The position numbers and the translations under genes are program-made. The notes beneath the pieces were generated by a model that was not told the origin of the DNA, ran no database searches, and was given only the letters and a program-made list of their open reading frames with translations. DNA of 6,861 bases from Balneolales bacterium (GTDB lineage: Bacteria > Bacteroidota > Rhodothermia > Balneolales > Balneolaceae). How positions within the stretch are numbered: position 1 is the stretch's first letter; each line of letters begins with the position of its first letter. Location: positions 1 through 6,861 of the forward strand of contig JAKSCW010000025.1 of assembly GCA_022360375.1 (NCBI GenBank), in the 5' to 3' direction. Below are positions 1-5,327 of the stretch, piece by piece.

Positions 1-47
1 TTAAAAGCAGAAACTACAAATAGAAGAAAAAAACCTATGGTTCTCAT
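1..47 (-). CDS. 5' end of a leftward gene with signal-peptide-like start (partial)
   Basis: Read leftward from an ATG at 47-45, the frame stays open to the window edge and gives MRTIGFFLLFVVSAF. One basic residue followed by an unbroken hydrophobic run is what the start of a Sec signal peptide or a first membrane helix looks like, so the product is probably exported or membrane-bound. Only 15 codons are visible. No mature sequence can be read and no family assigned. There is no strong Shine-Dalgarno sequence before the ATG, which is normal for this window. A chance open frame cannot be excluded over so short a stretch. Confidence 0.35.
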   Translation of the reverse strand, partial: MRTIGFFLLFVVSAF

Positions 48-214
48 GACTTCGTTTTATTTTTATCATATCTATCTCCAGTCATCAAGTTACATGATAA
101 TCAGTTATGTAATGATTAAATATCAACTGTCTGATTATTATTTAACTTCCTCTCAAAAGAGAACTTTTTAACACCTCTCCAAAAAGAAACTCCTCAGACC
201 TAAGCCCGCCCCGC

Positions 215-246
215 TTGGGTACCAGACGCAGATTGATTAAAATTTG
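215..246 (+). promoter_or_regulatory. Possible promoter of the toxin-antitoxin operon
   Basis: AAAATTTG at 239-246 matches the Bacteroidota -7 consensus TAnnTTTG at all defined positions but the first. A TTG at 215-217 lies 21 bases upstream as a possible -33 element. Transcription would start near 253, inside the double palindrome at 251-269, a classic place for repressor binding. This is a weak match, supported mainly by its position before the antitoxin gene. Confidence 0.28.
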
Positions 247-250
247 CAAA

Positions 251-269
251 TGTATTACATTGTAATACA
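251..269. promoter_or_regulatory. Double palindromic operator of the RHH antitoxin
   Basis: The sequence contains TGTATTACA (251-259), one T, then TGTAATACA (261-269). The whole is a perfect inverted repeat of 8-base arms (TGTATTAC/GTAATACA) around ATT. Each half is also a 9-base near-palindrome, TGTA-W-TACA. The two half centres (255 and 265) are 10 bases apart, one helical turn, which would suit two ribbon-helix-helix dimers side by side on one face. It ends 12 bases before the antitoxin ATG. Binding by the antitoxin, alone or with the toxin, is inferred from how such operons usually autoregulate. Confidence 0.65.
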
Positions 270-281
270 AAACAGAAAATC

Positions 282-500
282 ATGAGTACTACTATTTCCA
301 TACGTATCGATAATGAACTGGAAAATATGCTTGATACAGTTTCCAAGCGTTCCGGGCGACCCAAAAGCGAAGTAGTTCGTGAGGCATTACGGCGCCAGCT
401 TTCTATCGATTCCTTTCAACAAATTCGTAACAAAATCCTTCCCTTTGCTGAATCACAAGGTTTGCTTACCGATGAAGATATCTGGCAGAAAATTTCGTGA
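282..500 (+). CDS. Ribbon-helix-helix (CopG-type) antitoxin
   Basis: A 72-residue protein with the layout of an RHH antitoxin. An N-terminal beta strand (residues 3-9, TTISIRI) is followed by helix 1 (about 12-23). A turn with the typical GRPKSEVVREAL run then leads into helix 2 (about 26-41). Residues 44-72 (FQQIRNK...LTDEDIWQKIS) form a C-terminal tail expected to wrap the toxin. RHH proteins dimerise, and the paired strands enter the major groove. This one probably binds the double palindrome just upstream and represses its own operon. No Shine-Dalgarno sequence precedes the ATG. The stop overlaps the toxin's GTG start, so the pair is likely translationally coupled. The fold and role are clear from the sequence and the neighbour; the exact family name is not. 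Confidence 0.88.
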   Translation: MSTTISIRIDNELENMLDTVSKRSGRPKSEVVREALRRQLSIDSFQQIRNKILPFAESQGLLTDEDIWQKIS

Positions 501-898
501 AGGTTTTTGCAGATACTAATTTCTTAGTCAGTGCATTCGCCACCAGGGGGTTAAGTGCAGATGTTTTTCAACTCATCCTTTCTGACCATGAACTGATAAC
601 CGGGGAGTTTGTACTCACCGAATTGCACCGGGTGTTAACTACTAAATTGAAAGTGCCTGAATCTGTAGCTGAAGAAGCAGAGCAATTACTTCGCCAATAC
701 CATGTAGAACCTAAACCGGAGGCTGAATCAGAAATTAAAGTCCGTGATGAAGATGATCGATGGATACTTCAATCTGCAATCAATGCTGAAGCGGATATAC
801 TGATTACCGGAGATAGAGATTTGTTAGATACTTCTGATTTACTGGAAAAGCCCAAAATCATGACTCCAAGAGAGTTTTGGGAATTTGTTCAGAAATAA
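497..898 (+). CDS. PIN-domain ribonuclease toxin (COG1569/TIGR00305-like)
   Basis: A 133-residue single PIN domain, the usual size for this toxin family. The acidic metal-binding residues are all visible: D6 in FADTN, E42 in LTELHRVL, D87 in VRDEDDRWIL, and D106 (with D108) in ITGDRDLL. That makes an active Mg2+-dependent RNase likely. Known PIN toxins cut tRNA, rRNA or mRNA; the target here cannot be read from sequence. The start is GTG at 497-499, sharing GTGA with the antitoxin's TGA stop (498-500). A start-stop overlap suits coupled synthesis with antitoxin first. The hydrophobic strand 1 (MKVFADTNFLVSAF) begins at this GTG, so no later start fits. It looks intact. Family: PIN toxin paired with a CopG-type antitoxin, similar in layout to VapBC but closer to COG1569. 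Confidence 0.9.
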   Translation: MKVFADTNFLVSAFATRGLSADVFQLILSDHELITGEFVLTELHRVLTTKLKVPESVAEEAEQLLRQYHVEPKPEAESEIKVRDEDDRWILQSAINAEADILITGDRDLLDTSDLLEKPKIMTPREFWEFVQK

Positions 899-907
899 AT
901 AAATGCT

Positions 908-1732
908 ATGCCCAAGCTCCTTTCCAAAAACAAACTCCTCGAACTGAAACCCTACCTGGATTCGATAGTCGAACAAGTAGAAGTTCCCGGATATATCGAT
1001 TCTGATCCCATCCAGTTCATGCATGCTTTCCAGGAAAAGAATGACCAGGAATTAGCCGGATTTTTTGCGGCCATTATGGCCTGGGGACGCAGGGATATTG
1101 TAATCGCAAAAGTGGAGGACCTGCTCCAACGTATGAATTACCGACCAGCCGAATTCATTGGTAATTTCAGCGATCCGGATCAAACCACCTTCGAGGGATT
1201 CAAACATCGCACCTTCAAACCGGAGGACATCTACTGGCTGGTGAGAGCATTGCAATCTATTTTAGAGGAATTTGGCACCTTCGAGGAATTCTGGGCTTCC
1301 TGCCACCTACAAGCCGTTCACCAGCAACGGGAACTCATGGCGGTTTTCCATGAACGTTTTTTCCAGCTTCACCCTGAAACGCCTCAGCGCTCTCGCAAGC
1401 ATATTTCGAATCCCGAAAAGAACAGTTCCGCCAAACGCCTGTATATGTACCTCCGCTGGACCGTTCGCGAAAGTGCTATCGACCTGGGTACGATGAGCTT
1501 CATCTCTCCTGCCGAACTTAAAATCCCGCTGGATGTGCATGTTGCCCGGCAGGCCAGGGCGCTTGGACTTCTTTCAAGAACCCAAAATGATTGGAAAAGT
1601 GTGTTGGAACTCACCAAAAAACTCCGAATCCTTGACCCAGGCGATCCTGCGAAATATGATTTCGCTTTATTTGGGTTAGGAGTTCACTCTGAATTAGTGA
1701 AAGAAGAGTTCTATATAAACCCGCTTAAATAG
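908..1732 (+). CDS. DUF2400 / TIGR02757 family protein of unknown function
   Basis: A 274-residue soluble protein, about full length for the family. Recognisable family blocks in order: SDPIQFMH (32-39), AGFFAAIMAWGRR (50-62), NSSAKRLYMYLRWTVR (162-177), IDLGTM (181-186), IPLDVHVARQARALGLL (206-222), NDWK (227-230) and DPGDPAKYDFALFGLGV (243-259). The biochemical role is unknown. The PLDVHVARQARALGL block recalls the DTHVxR...LGL segment of HhH-GPD DNA glycosylases. However, I see no LPGVGxKTA hairpin, so glycosylase activity is only a hint and should not be assigned. It starts 9 bases after the toxin stop without a Shine-Dalgarno sequence, so it may be transcribed from the toxin-antitoxin promoter; no promoter of its own is visible. 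The family call is confident; the function is not known. Confidence 0.85.
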   Translation: MPKLLSKNKLLELKPYLDSIVEQVEVPGYIDSDPIQFMHAFQEKNDQELAGFFAAIMAWGRRDIVIAKVEDLLQRMNYRPAEFIGNFSDPDQTTFEGFKHRTFKPEDIYWLVRALQSILEEFGTFEEFWASCHLQAVHQQRELMAVFHERFFQLHPETPQRSRKHISNPEKNSSAKRLYMYLRWTVRESAIDLGTMSFISPAELKIPLDVHVARQARALGLLSRTQNDWKSVLELTKKLRILDPGDPAKYDFALFGLGVHSELVKEEFYINPLK

Positions 1733-1733
1733 T

Positions 1734-1755
1734 CATCCACACGAAAGCAGGAATG
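1734..1755. repeat. Decayed REP-like palindrome between convergent genes
   Basis: CATCCACAC-GAAA-GCAGGAATG resembles the widespread intergenic palindrome of the form CATTCCTGC-GAAA-GCAGGAATG. The right arm and the GAAA loop are exact, while the left arm matches at 5 of 9 positions. Read leftward in one frame it gives IPAFVWMT, close to the IPAFAGMT peptide that intact copies encode. It fills most of the 30-base gap between the stops of the DUF2400 and DUF3667-like genes. Convergent gene ends are a common site for such elements. Only one copy is in the window, so repetitiveness is inferred. Confidence 0.4.
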
Positions 1756-1762
1756 GCGTAGA

Positions 1763-2527
1763 TCAACTTCTTGACATAAATAAGATGAATGCTCCCACAT
1801 ATTGGATAATTGCCTGCACTATTGCAAAAACGATATATCCAAGCACAAAGCTTAAAAAACTCTGAAAATATTTCCCAAATCCAGATAGCTTCAAAAATTT
1901 TCCCTGAACGTACATTACATAGATCAACATAGATACTGTTGCAACTAACATAAATAACCAAACTGAAGATTGAAGCACTAGAAGAGGGATAAGCAACAGG
2001 CTAAAAACAGAATATGTACCTACTGCATATAAATACATTACATACTTCTCTTTAAATGTTGAGGAGAAAAAGATTCGGCTAACCATTGCAAGAATTGGAG
2101 CAAAAACTACAATGTATAATACCTGATTAAATTTGGTAATTATGGCAAGTGAGAATTCTTCAAGAGCTTCGAAATACCCTCTAGCATCAAACCCAGTTTG
2201 TTCTTCAATATCTTGAATCATCATTTCAAATTCCTGCTCAGAACCACTACCCATTTCCATGGCAGCCTCCATAAACCCTTCGTAATCAATAAAGAAAGCA
2301 GTAATCATAGTCGTAATGGCTAATATAAAAATGGTATACCGAAAGGGATTCACATAGCGTTTTTCGTTTTCAAAATAGCTTCTTATAACCAGCGCAGGAG
2401 ATTTAATCATCCCTATGAAGGTAGCAGGCAACCCCCTGTCAAGGTTAATCAAATCACCCAACAAGTCTTCAATAAGACTTTTTTCAACTTTTTGATCCGG
2501 TTTGTTTTCCTCTTTTTCTTTATCCAT
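1763..2527 (-). CDS. DUF3667-like integral membrane protein without zinc ribbon
   Basis: A 254-residue protein with a charged cytoplasmic N-terminus (1-20). Next comes the block NLDRGLPATFIGMIKSP (28-44) and then RSYFENEKRYVNPFRY (49-64). This resembles the NLDKG...P..VI..Y..G.R..Y.NPF.Y core of DUF3667. About five membrane helices follow: near 63-80, 129-150, 162-185, 188-208 and 222-251. Between helices 1 and 2 lies a strongly acidic loop of about 48 residues (81-128), rich in E, D and M. DUF3667 proteins usually begin with a Cys-rich zinc ribbon; here there is no Cys at all in the N-terminal part. A distant Yip1-like protein is the alternative. Function unknown. It is divergent from rpsU and convergent with DUF2400, so probably a single-gene transcript. 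A good promoter is not obvious upstream. Confidence 0.72.
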   Translation of the reverse strand: MDKEKEENKPDQKVEKSLIEDLLGDLINLDRGLPATFIGMIKSPALVIRSYFENEKRYVNPFRYTIFILAITTMITAFFIDYEGFMEAAMEMGSGSEQEFEMMIQDIEEQTGFDARGYFEALEEFSLAIITKFNQVLYIVVFAPILAMVSRIFFSSTFKEKYVMYLYAVGTYSVFSLLLIPLLVLQSSVWLFMLVATVSMLIYVMYVQGKFLKLSGFGKYFQSFLSFVLGYIVFAIVQAIIQYVGAFILFMSRS

Positions 2528-2557
2528 AACCTATTTTATGCCCATAAATTCTTAAGA

Positions 2558-2587
2558 TTACATTAACTCACATTTTTATTATATTTG
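2558..2587 (+). promoter_or_regulatory. Promoter of rpsU (Bacteroidota -33/-7 type)
   Basis: TATATTTG at 2580-2587 is an exact TAnnTTTG -7 element. TTA at 2558-2560, 19 bases upstream, is a near match to the TTG -33 element. Transcription would begin near 2594, giving a leader of roughly 43 bases before the rpsU ATG. Confidence 0.6.
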
Positions 2588-2620
2588 CAACCCCAATTAT
2601 GGGAAATAATAATCAAATGA

Positions 2621-2625
2621 AAGGA
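2621..2625 (+). promoter_or_regulatory. Shine-Dalgarno-like AAGGA before rpsU
   Basis: AAGGA (within AAAGGAAGTGA, 2620-2630) sits 11 bases before the rpsU ATG at 2637. Most other starts in this window have no such element. In Bacteroidota the 30S subunit is reported to hide its anti-SD, with bS21 taking part, and rpsU is a known SD-bearing exception. This is consistent with autoregulation by bS21, but that is inference. An ATG at 2617-2619 opens an 8-codon ORF (MKGSEVQC) that contains this element and stops at 2643, out of frame and overlapping the rpsU start. Confidence 0.5.
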
Positions 2626-2636
2626 AGTGAAGTTCA

Positions 2637-2831
2637 ATGCTAGGCGTTGAAGTTAAAGACAACGAAAATGTTGAACGCGCGATTAACCGATTCAAGAAAA
2701 TGGTAACACGCTCACGAATCCTGAATGGATACAAGGATCGTCAGCAGTTTTTGAAACCATCAGTATTGAAGCGTGAGGCTATGAAAAAAGCCGTTCGCGA
2801 GCAGCGTCGCCGTCAGCGCGATAATTTCTAA
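2637..2831 (+). CDS. rpsU: 30S ribosomal protein bS21
   Basis: A 64-residue, highly basic protein, the normal size for bS21 in this phylum. Family features: the N-terminal strand MLGVEVKDNENVERAINRFKK, the central FLKPSVLKREAMKKA (38-52), and an Arg-rich tail REQRRRQRD (54-62). bS21 sits on the 30S platform next to the 3' end of 16S rRNA and bS18/bS6 and influences translation initiation. It has its own promoter, an SD-bearing leader and a strong terminator, so it appears to be a single-gene unit. Aligned without gaps to Flavobacterium johnsoniae bS21 as I remember it, the Tyr54 reported to contact the anti-SD is Arg54 here. That comparison is from memory. Confidence 0.96.
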   Translation: MLGVEVKDNENVERAINRFKKMVTRSRILNGYKDRQQFLKPSVLKREAMKKAVREQRRRQRDNF

Positions 2832-2851
2832 TTCGTTGTCCATCACGAATT
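2830..2851. other. Short inverted repeat right after the rpsU stop
   Basis: AATTCGT (2830-2836) and ACGAATT (2845-2851) form a perfect 7-base stem around an 8-base loop, starting within the rpsU stop codon. On the plus strand only a short TTTA follows. On the minus strand an AT-rich run follows, so it could weakly help end radA transcripts or protect the rpsU mRNA 3' end. Confidence 0.35.
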
Positions 2852-2856
2852 TTATG

Positions 2857-2886
2857 AGCCTTTGGAGTTATCCAAGGGCTTTTTTT
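2857..2886 (+). terminator. Rho-independent terminator of rpsU
   Basis: AGCCTTTGGA (2857-2866) pairs with TCCAAGGGCT (2871-2880): ten pairs including one T-G wobble, loop GTTA, then an unbroken T tract to 2886. This is a strong rightward terminator. The stop codon of the oppositely oriented radA gene lies in its loop, and the right arm and T tract are the last radA codons (KKALG). On the minus strand the hairpin has no T tract after it, so it should act on rpsU only. Confidence 0.88.
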
Positions 2887-4202
2887 ATGGCTTCATGCAG
2901 GTACCGGATTCCAGCCTGTTGATTTGACTTTGGAGCCACGAAATTTTGAAACCCCAGTTTAGCCGCTTCTTTCAATCTCTGTTCAATTTTTGGAACGGAA
3001 CGCACTTCTCCTGCCAATCCCACTTCGCCGATAAATGCCGTTTTCTGATGAATAGCCTCATCCTTTAAACTGGAAACCAACGCACAACAAACACCCAAAT
3101 CTCCCGCTGGATCGCTCAAGCGAAAACCGCCGGCTACATTCAGGTACACATCATAATTGGAAAAACTGAACCCGGCTCTTTTTTCCAAAACCGCGAGTAA
3201 TAGCAACAACCGGTTCCGGTCAAAACCATTGGCTGTTCGTTGGGGCGTTCCATAGGAAGCCGGCGTTACCAATGCTTGTACTTCAATCAACAATGGACGC
3301 GAACCTTCCATTGTACATACGATAGCATTCCCACTCACTCCTTCAGTTTTATCAGAAATGAATAGCTCGGAAGGATTAGAAACTTCGGCCAACCCCGATT
3401 CTTTCATTTCGAATACCCCTACTTCCTGCGCCGGACCGAACCGGTTCTTCAAACTTCTTAACAAGCGATAGGTGTAATGCTTATCCCCTTCGAACTGAAG
3501 AACCGTATCCACCATATGCTCCAGCACCCGTGGACCGGCAATGTCTCCGTCTTTAGTTACATGGCCGATTACCAACGTAGTTATATTCTTCTTTTTCGCC
3601 AGCTGCTGAAACAAAGCTGCACATTCTTTCACTTGCTGAATGGAACCTGGCATACTGGAAAGTTCGGTTCTGTATACTGTTTGAATGGAATCCACAATGA
3701 GCAAATCAGGATCTATTTTCTGGGCTTCTGCAATGATTTTATCCACCTGTGTTTCGTTGTAGATAAGCAGGTTTTCGGAGTTCACTCCCAGTCGCATCGC
3801 CCGTTGTTTAATTTGACCTGAAGACTCTTCGCCAGCACAATATAAAATAGATAGCTGCGCATTGGCTTTGGCTATTTGAAGAGTAAGGGTACTCTTGCCA
3901 ACTCCGGGTTCCCCACCAATAAGTACGTATGCCCCAGGCAAAAATCCACCGCCCAGTACCCGATCGAATTCCCCAATGTTGCTCTGAAACCGGCTCTTCT
4001 CCGAAGTTTCTACTTTCTCAAGTTTTTTTGGTGATTCAGAAGAATCCAGCCCGGCAACTTTAGCTTTGTGCGTTGCTTCGTTAGAAGCATTTTGAACTTC
4101 TACGTAGGTGTTCCATTCCCCACAATTGGGGCAGCTTCCCAGCCATTTGGGAGACACATTTCCGCAATTCGAACATTCAAATTGGGTTTTAATTTTCGCC
4201 AA
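2868..4202 (-). CDS. radA: DNA repair / branch-migration protein RadA (Sms)
   Basis: A 444-residue protein close to the usual RadA length. Domains in order: an N-terminal zinc ribbon (C10, C13, C24, C27, spaced CxxC-N10-CxxC); a RecA-like ATPase with Walker A GGEPGVGKST (96-105) and Walker B LLIVD ending at D171; the RadA-specific KNRFG motif (252-256); and a C-terminal Lon-like domain (about 270-444) with NVAGGFRLSDPAGDLG. RadA is a hexameric DNA motor that extends recombination intermediates and helps process stalled forks. The start is TTG at 4202-4200, which gives MAKIKTQFECSNCG, the expected N-terminus; no ATG fits. A GAAGG about 6 bases upstream may serve as an SD. The stop of the upstream membrane-protein gene lies one base away, so the two are likely co-transcribed and coupled. 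All key motifs are present. Confidence 0.96.
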   Translation of the reverse strand: MAKIKTQFECSNCGNVSPKWLGSCPNCGEWNTYVEVQNASNEATHKAKVAGLDSSESPKKLEKVETSEKSRFQSNIGEFDRVLGGGFLPGAYVLIGGEPGVGKSTLTLQIAKANAQLSILYCAGEESSGQIKQRAMRLGVNSENLLIYNETQVDKIIAEAQKIDPDLLIVDSIQTVYRTELSSMPGSIQQVKECAALFQQLAKKKNITTLVIGHVTKDGDIAGPRVLEHMVDTVLQFEGDKHYTYRLLRSLKNRFGPAQEVGVFEMKESGLAEVSNPSELFISDKTEGVSGNAIVCTMEGSRPLLIEVQALVTPASYGTPQRTANGFDRNRLLLLLAVLEKRAGFSFSNYDVYLNVAGGFRLSDPAGDLGVCCALVSSLKDEAIHQKTAFIGEVGLAGEVRSVPKIEQRLKEAAKLGFQNFVAPKSNQQAGIRYLHEAIKKALG

Positions 4203-4203
4203 T

Positions 4204-5250
4204 TCAACCTTCTTTATTTTGAATTTCTACTACTTGTTTGTTGATATACCAGGTAGTAGCCGCCATTCCAATTGCTATTGAGATGTAGTAACTGATAATT
4301 CTCCACAAGAAAAGTGCCAGCCCGATAAAAGATTCCCTTGAAATAAGCGGACCCTGGAATAATACGAATAAGCCTTCCACACCACCACTTCCACCGGGAG
4401 TTGGAACCACAAGGAATGCCAGATTCATAGCCAGACTCCTCAATACCGATAGGATTTCGGGTGCGGGAAGCAAGCTCAATACCACGATGGTTGGAAGTGC
4501 TATTCTGCAAAACCACGTCATAGTAGAGAAGAAAAAAGCCTTTAGCAGAAAACTGATTGGTTTTTTGCGAAGCTGATGCGCATAACTCTCAAATTTCTCC
4601 GCTTCCGCACTTATCCGTCCCTGGTATCGATTCAAAAAAGGGAGTTTGAATACCCAGTTAATCACTTTTTTAATTGCAGCTGGTTTAACGAGCACCCCAT
4701 AGGCAAGTAAACTGGCATAACTAAGAAAAAAAAGATAGAGCAAAATCATTGAAGCTTCCCCTACAAAACCAACTTCAGTAGGTACTACCTCAAAGAATAT
4801 ACCTGAGATTATCAGGATGGGAATAGCGATTGCGAACCAAATCTGGTCTAATAAAACGCTATATAAGATGATGGCGGTGGCCTCACCAAGTTTTAACCCC
4901 TCTTTAGTCATGGCGTAGGTAGCCATGGGCGCCCCACCAATCGTGGAAGGTGTTACTGCAGAGGTAAAATCCCACGTGAGAACAATTCGAAAAGAACCAA
5001 GCCAGCTAATCACCCCTTCAGAAAGTACCCGAAATTTTGCGGCAGTGAACCAAACCCGTAAAAAAGAAACAACCAACGCAATACCAAGCCCGGGTAATCG
5101 CTTGGGAGCTAAATGAGTGAGTACTCCCGGGGTATATGTGTACCAGATTACCCCTGCCATAGTAAGAACACTCAAAGAGATAGAAATCACCAGATATCGC
5201 TTGGATATGAGATTACCTGGCTGAGAAATATTTATTCCGTCGTTACTCAA
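4204..5250 (-). CDS. LPG-synthase-TM / YbhN-type (UPF0104) membrane protein
   Basis: A 348-residue polytopic protein of the PF03706 type, related to the flippase-like membrane half of MprF and to YbhN and AglD. Hydrophobic segments lie near 18-36, 53-70, 123-152, 168-188, 235-261, 268-283 and 310-335. Two family signatures are visible: TPSTIGGAP (100-108) after a hydrophobic stretch, and PTPGGSGGVEG (283-293), the conserved Pro-Gly-Gly...Glu loop. There is no soluble aminoacyl-transferase domain, so it cannot be a full lysyl-phosphatidylglycerol synthase; lipid or polyprenyl-lipid transport is the likely theme, but the substrate is unknown. The start appears to be TTG at 5250-5248: an in-frame stop at 5262-5260 limits the frame and no ATG occurs before M31 inside the first helix. 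It has its own -7 element and is followed at one base by radA. Confidence 0.87.
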   Translation of the reverse strand: MSNDGINISQPGNLISKRYLVISISLSVLTMAGVIWYTYTPGVLTHLAPKRLPGLGIALVVSFLRVWFTAAKFRVLSEGVISWLGSFRIVLTWDFTSAVTPSTIGGAPMATYAMTKEGLKLGEATAIILYSVLLDQIWFAIAIPILIISGIFFEVVPTEVGFVGEASMILLYLFFLSYASLLAYGVLVKPAAIKKVINWVFKLPFLNRYQGRISAEAEKFESYAHQLRKKPISFLLKAFFFSTMTWFCRIALPTIVVLSLLPAPEILSVLRSLAMNLAFLVVPTPGGSGGVEGLFVLFQGPLISRESFIGLALFLWRIISYYISIAIGMAATTWYINKQVVEIQNKEG

Positions 5251-5269
5251 TAGATAATTTTATAAAAGC

Positions 5270-5277
5270 CAAATATA
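5270..5277 (-). promoter_or_regulatory. -7 element for the LPG-synthase-like/radA operon
   Basis: Leftward, TATATTTG at 5277-5270 is an exact TAnnTTTG. It would start transcription near 5263, leaving a leader of only about 12 bases before the TTG start. No clear -33 TTG is seen at the right distance, because that position is occupied by the aldolase terminator hairpin. Confidence 0.5.
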
Positions 5278-5278
5278 T

Positions 5279-5306
5279 AAAAAAAGCCACGGGATTAGCG
5301 TGGCTT
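5279..5306 (-). terminator. Rho-independent terminator of the aldolase gene
   Basis: Leftward, AGCCACG (from 5305) and CGTGGCT (to 5285) in reverse complement form a 7-base perfect stem, extended to 8 by A-T at 5284/5306. The loop has 7 bases and a run of Ts follows down to 5279. It begins about 22 bases after the aldolase stop and ends next to the -7 element of the following gene, so it separates two leftward transcription units. Confidence 0.88.
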
Positions 5307-5327
5307 CTACTTCTTTAAGAAAAAAAG

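Noticed and set aside
97..138. Inverted repeat ATAATCAG ... CTGATTAT
   Set aside because: Only 8 AT-rich bases with a 26-base spacer in an AT-rich non-coding region; expected by chance.
151..168. TCTC-AAAA-GAGA followed by Ts, as a possible terminator
   Set aside because: The stem is only 4 bases and no gene ends nearby in that direction.
201..224. GC-rich AGCCCGCCCCGCTTGGGTACCA resembling a tRNA 3' end (possible attachment site)
   Set aside because: Placing CCA at the end leaves no TTCRANT T-loop at the right distance and no upstream tRNA arms, so it is not supported as a tRNA remnant or att site.
1725..1961. Leftward 78-codon frame ending in IPAFVWMTI
   Set aside because: It overlaps the DUF3667-like gene in another frame; the ending simply translates the REP-like palindrome, which is reported as a repeat instead.
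2541..2603. CCCATAA ... TTATGGG inverted pair flanking the rpsU promoter
   Set aside because: Seven bases with about 50 bases between; it spans the promoter so cannot form in one rpsU transcript, and there is no further support.
3477..3821. Rightward open frame of 114 codons opposite radA
   Set aside because: It lies inside the RecA-like ATPase core of radA on the other strand and has no protein-like features.
4214..4516. Leftward 100-codon frame within the LPG-synthase-like gene
   Set aside because: Same strand, different frame, inside a clear membrane-protein gene with both family motifs; no domain seen.
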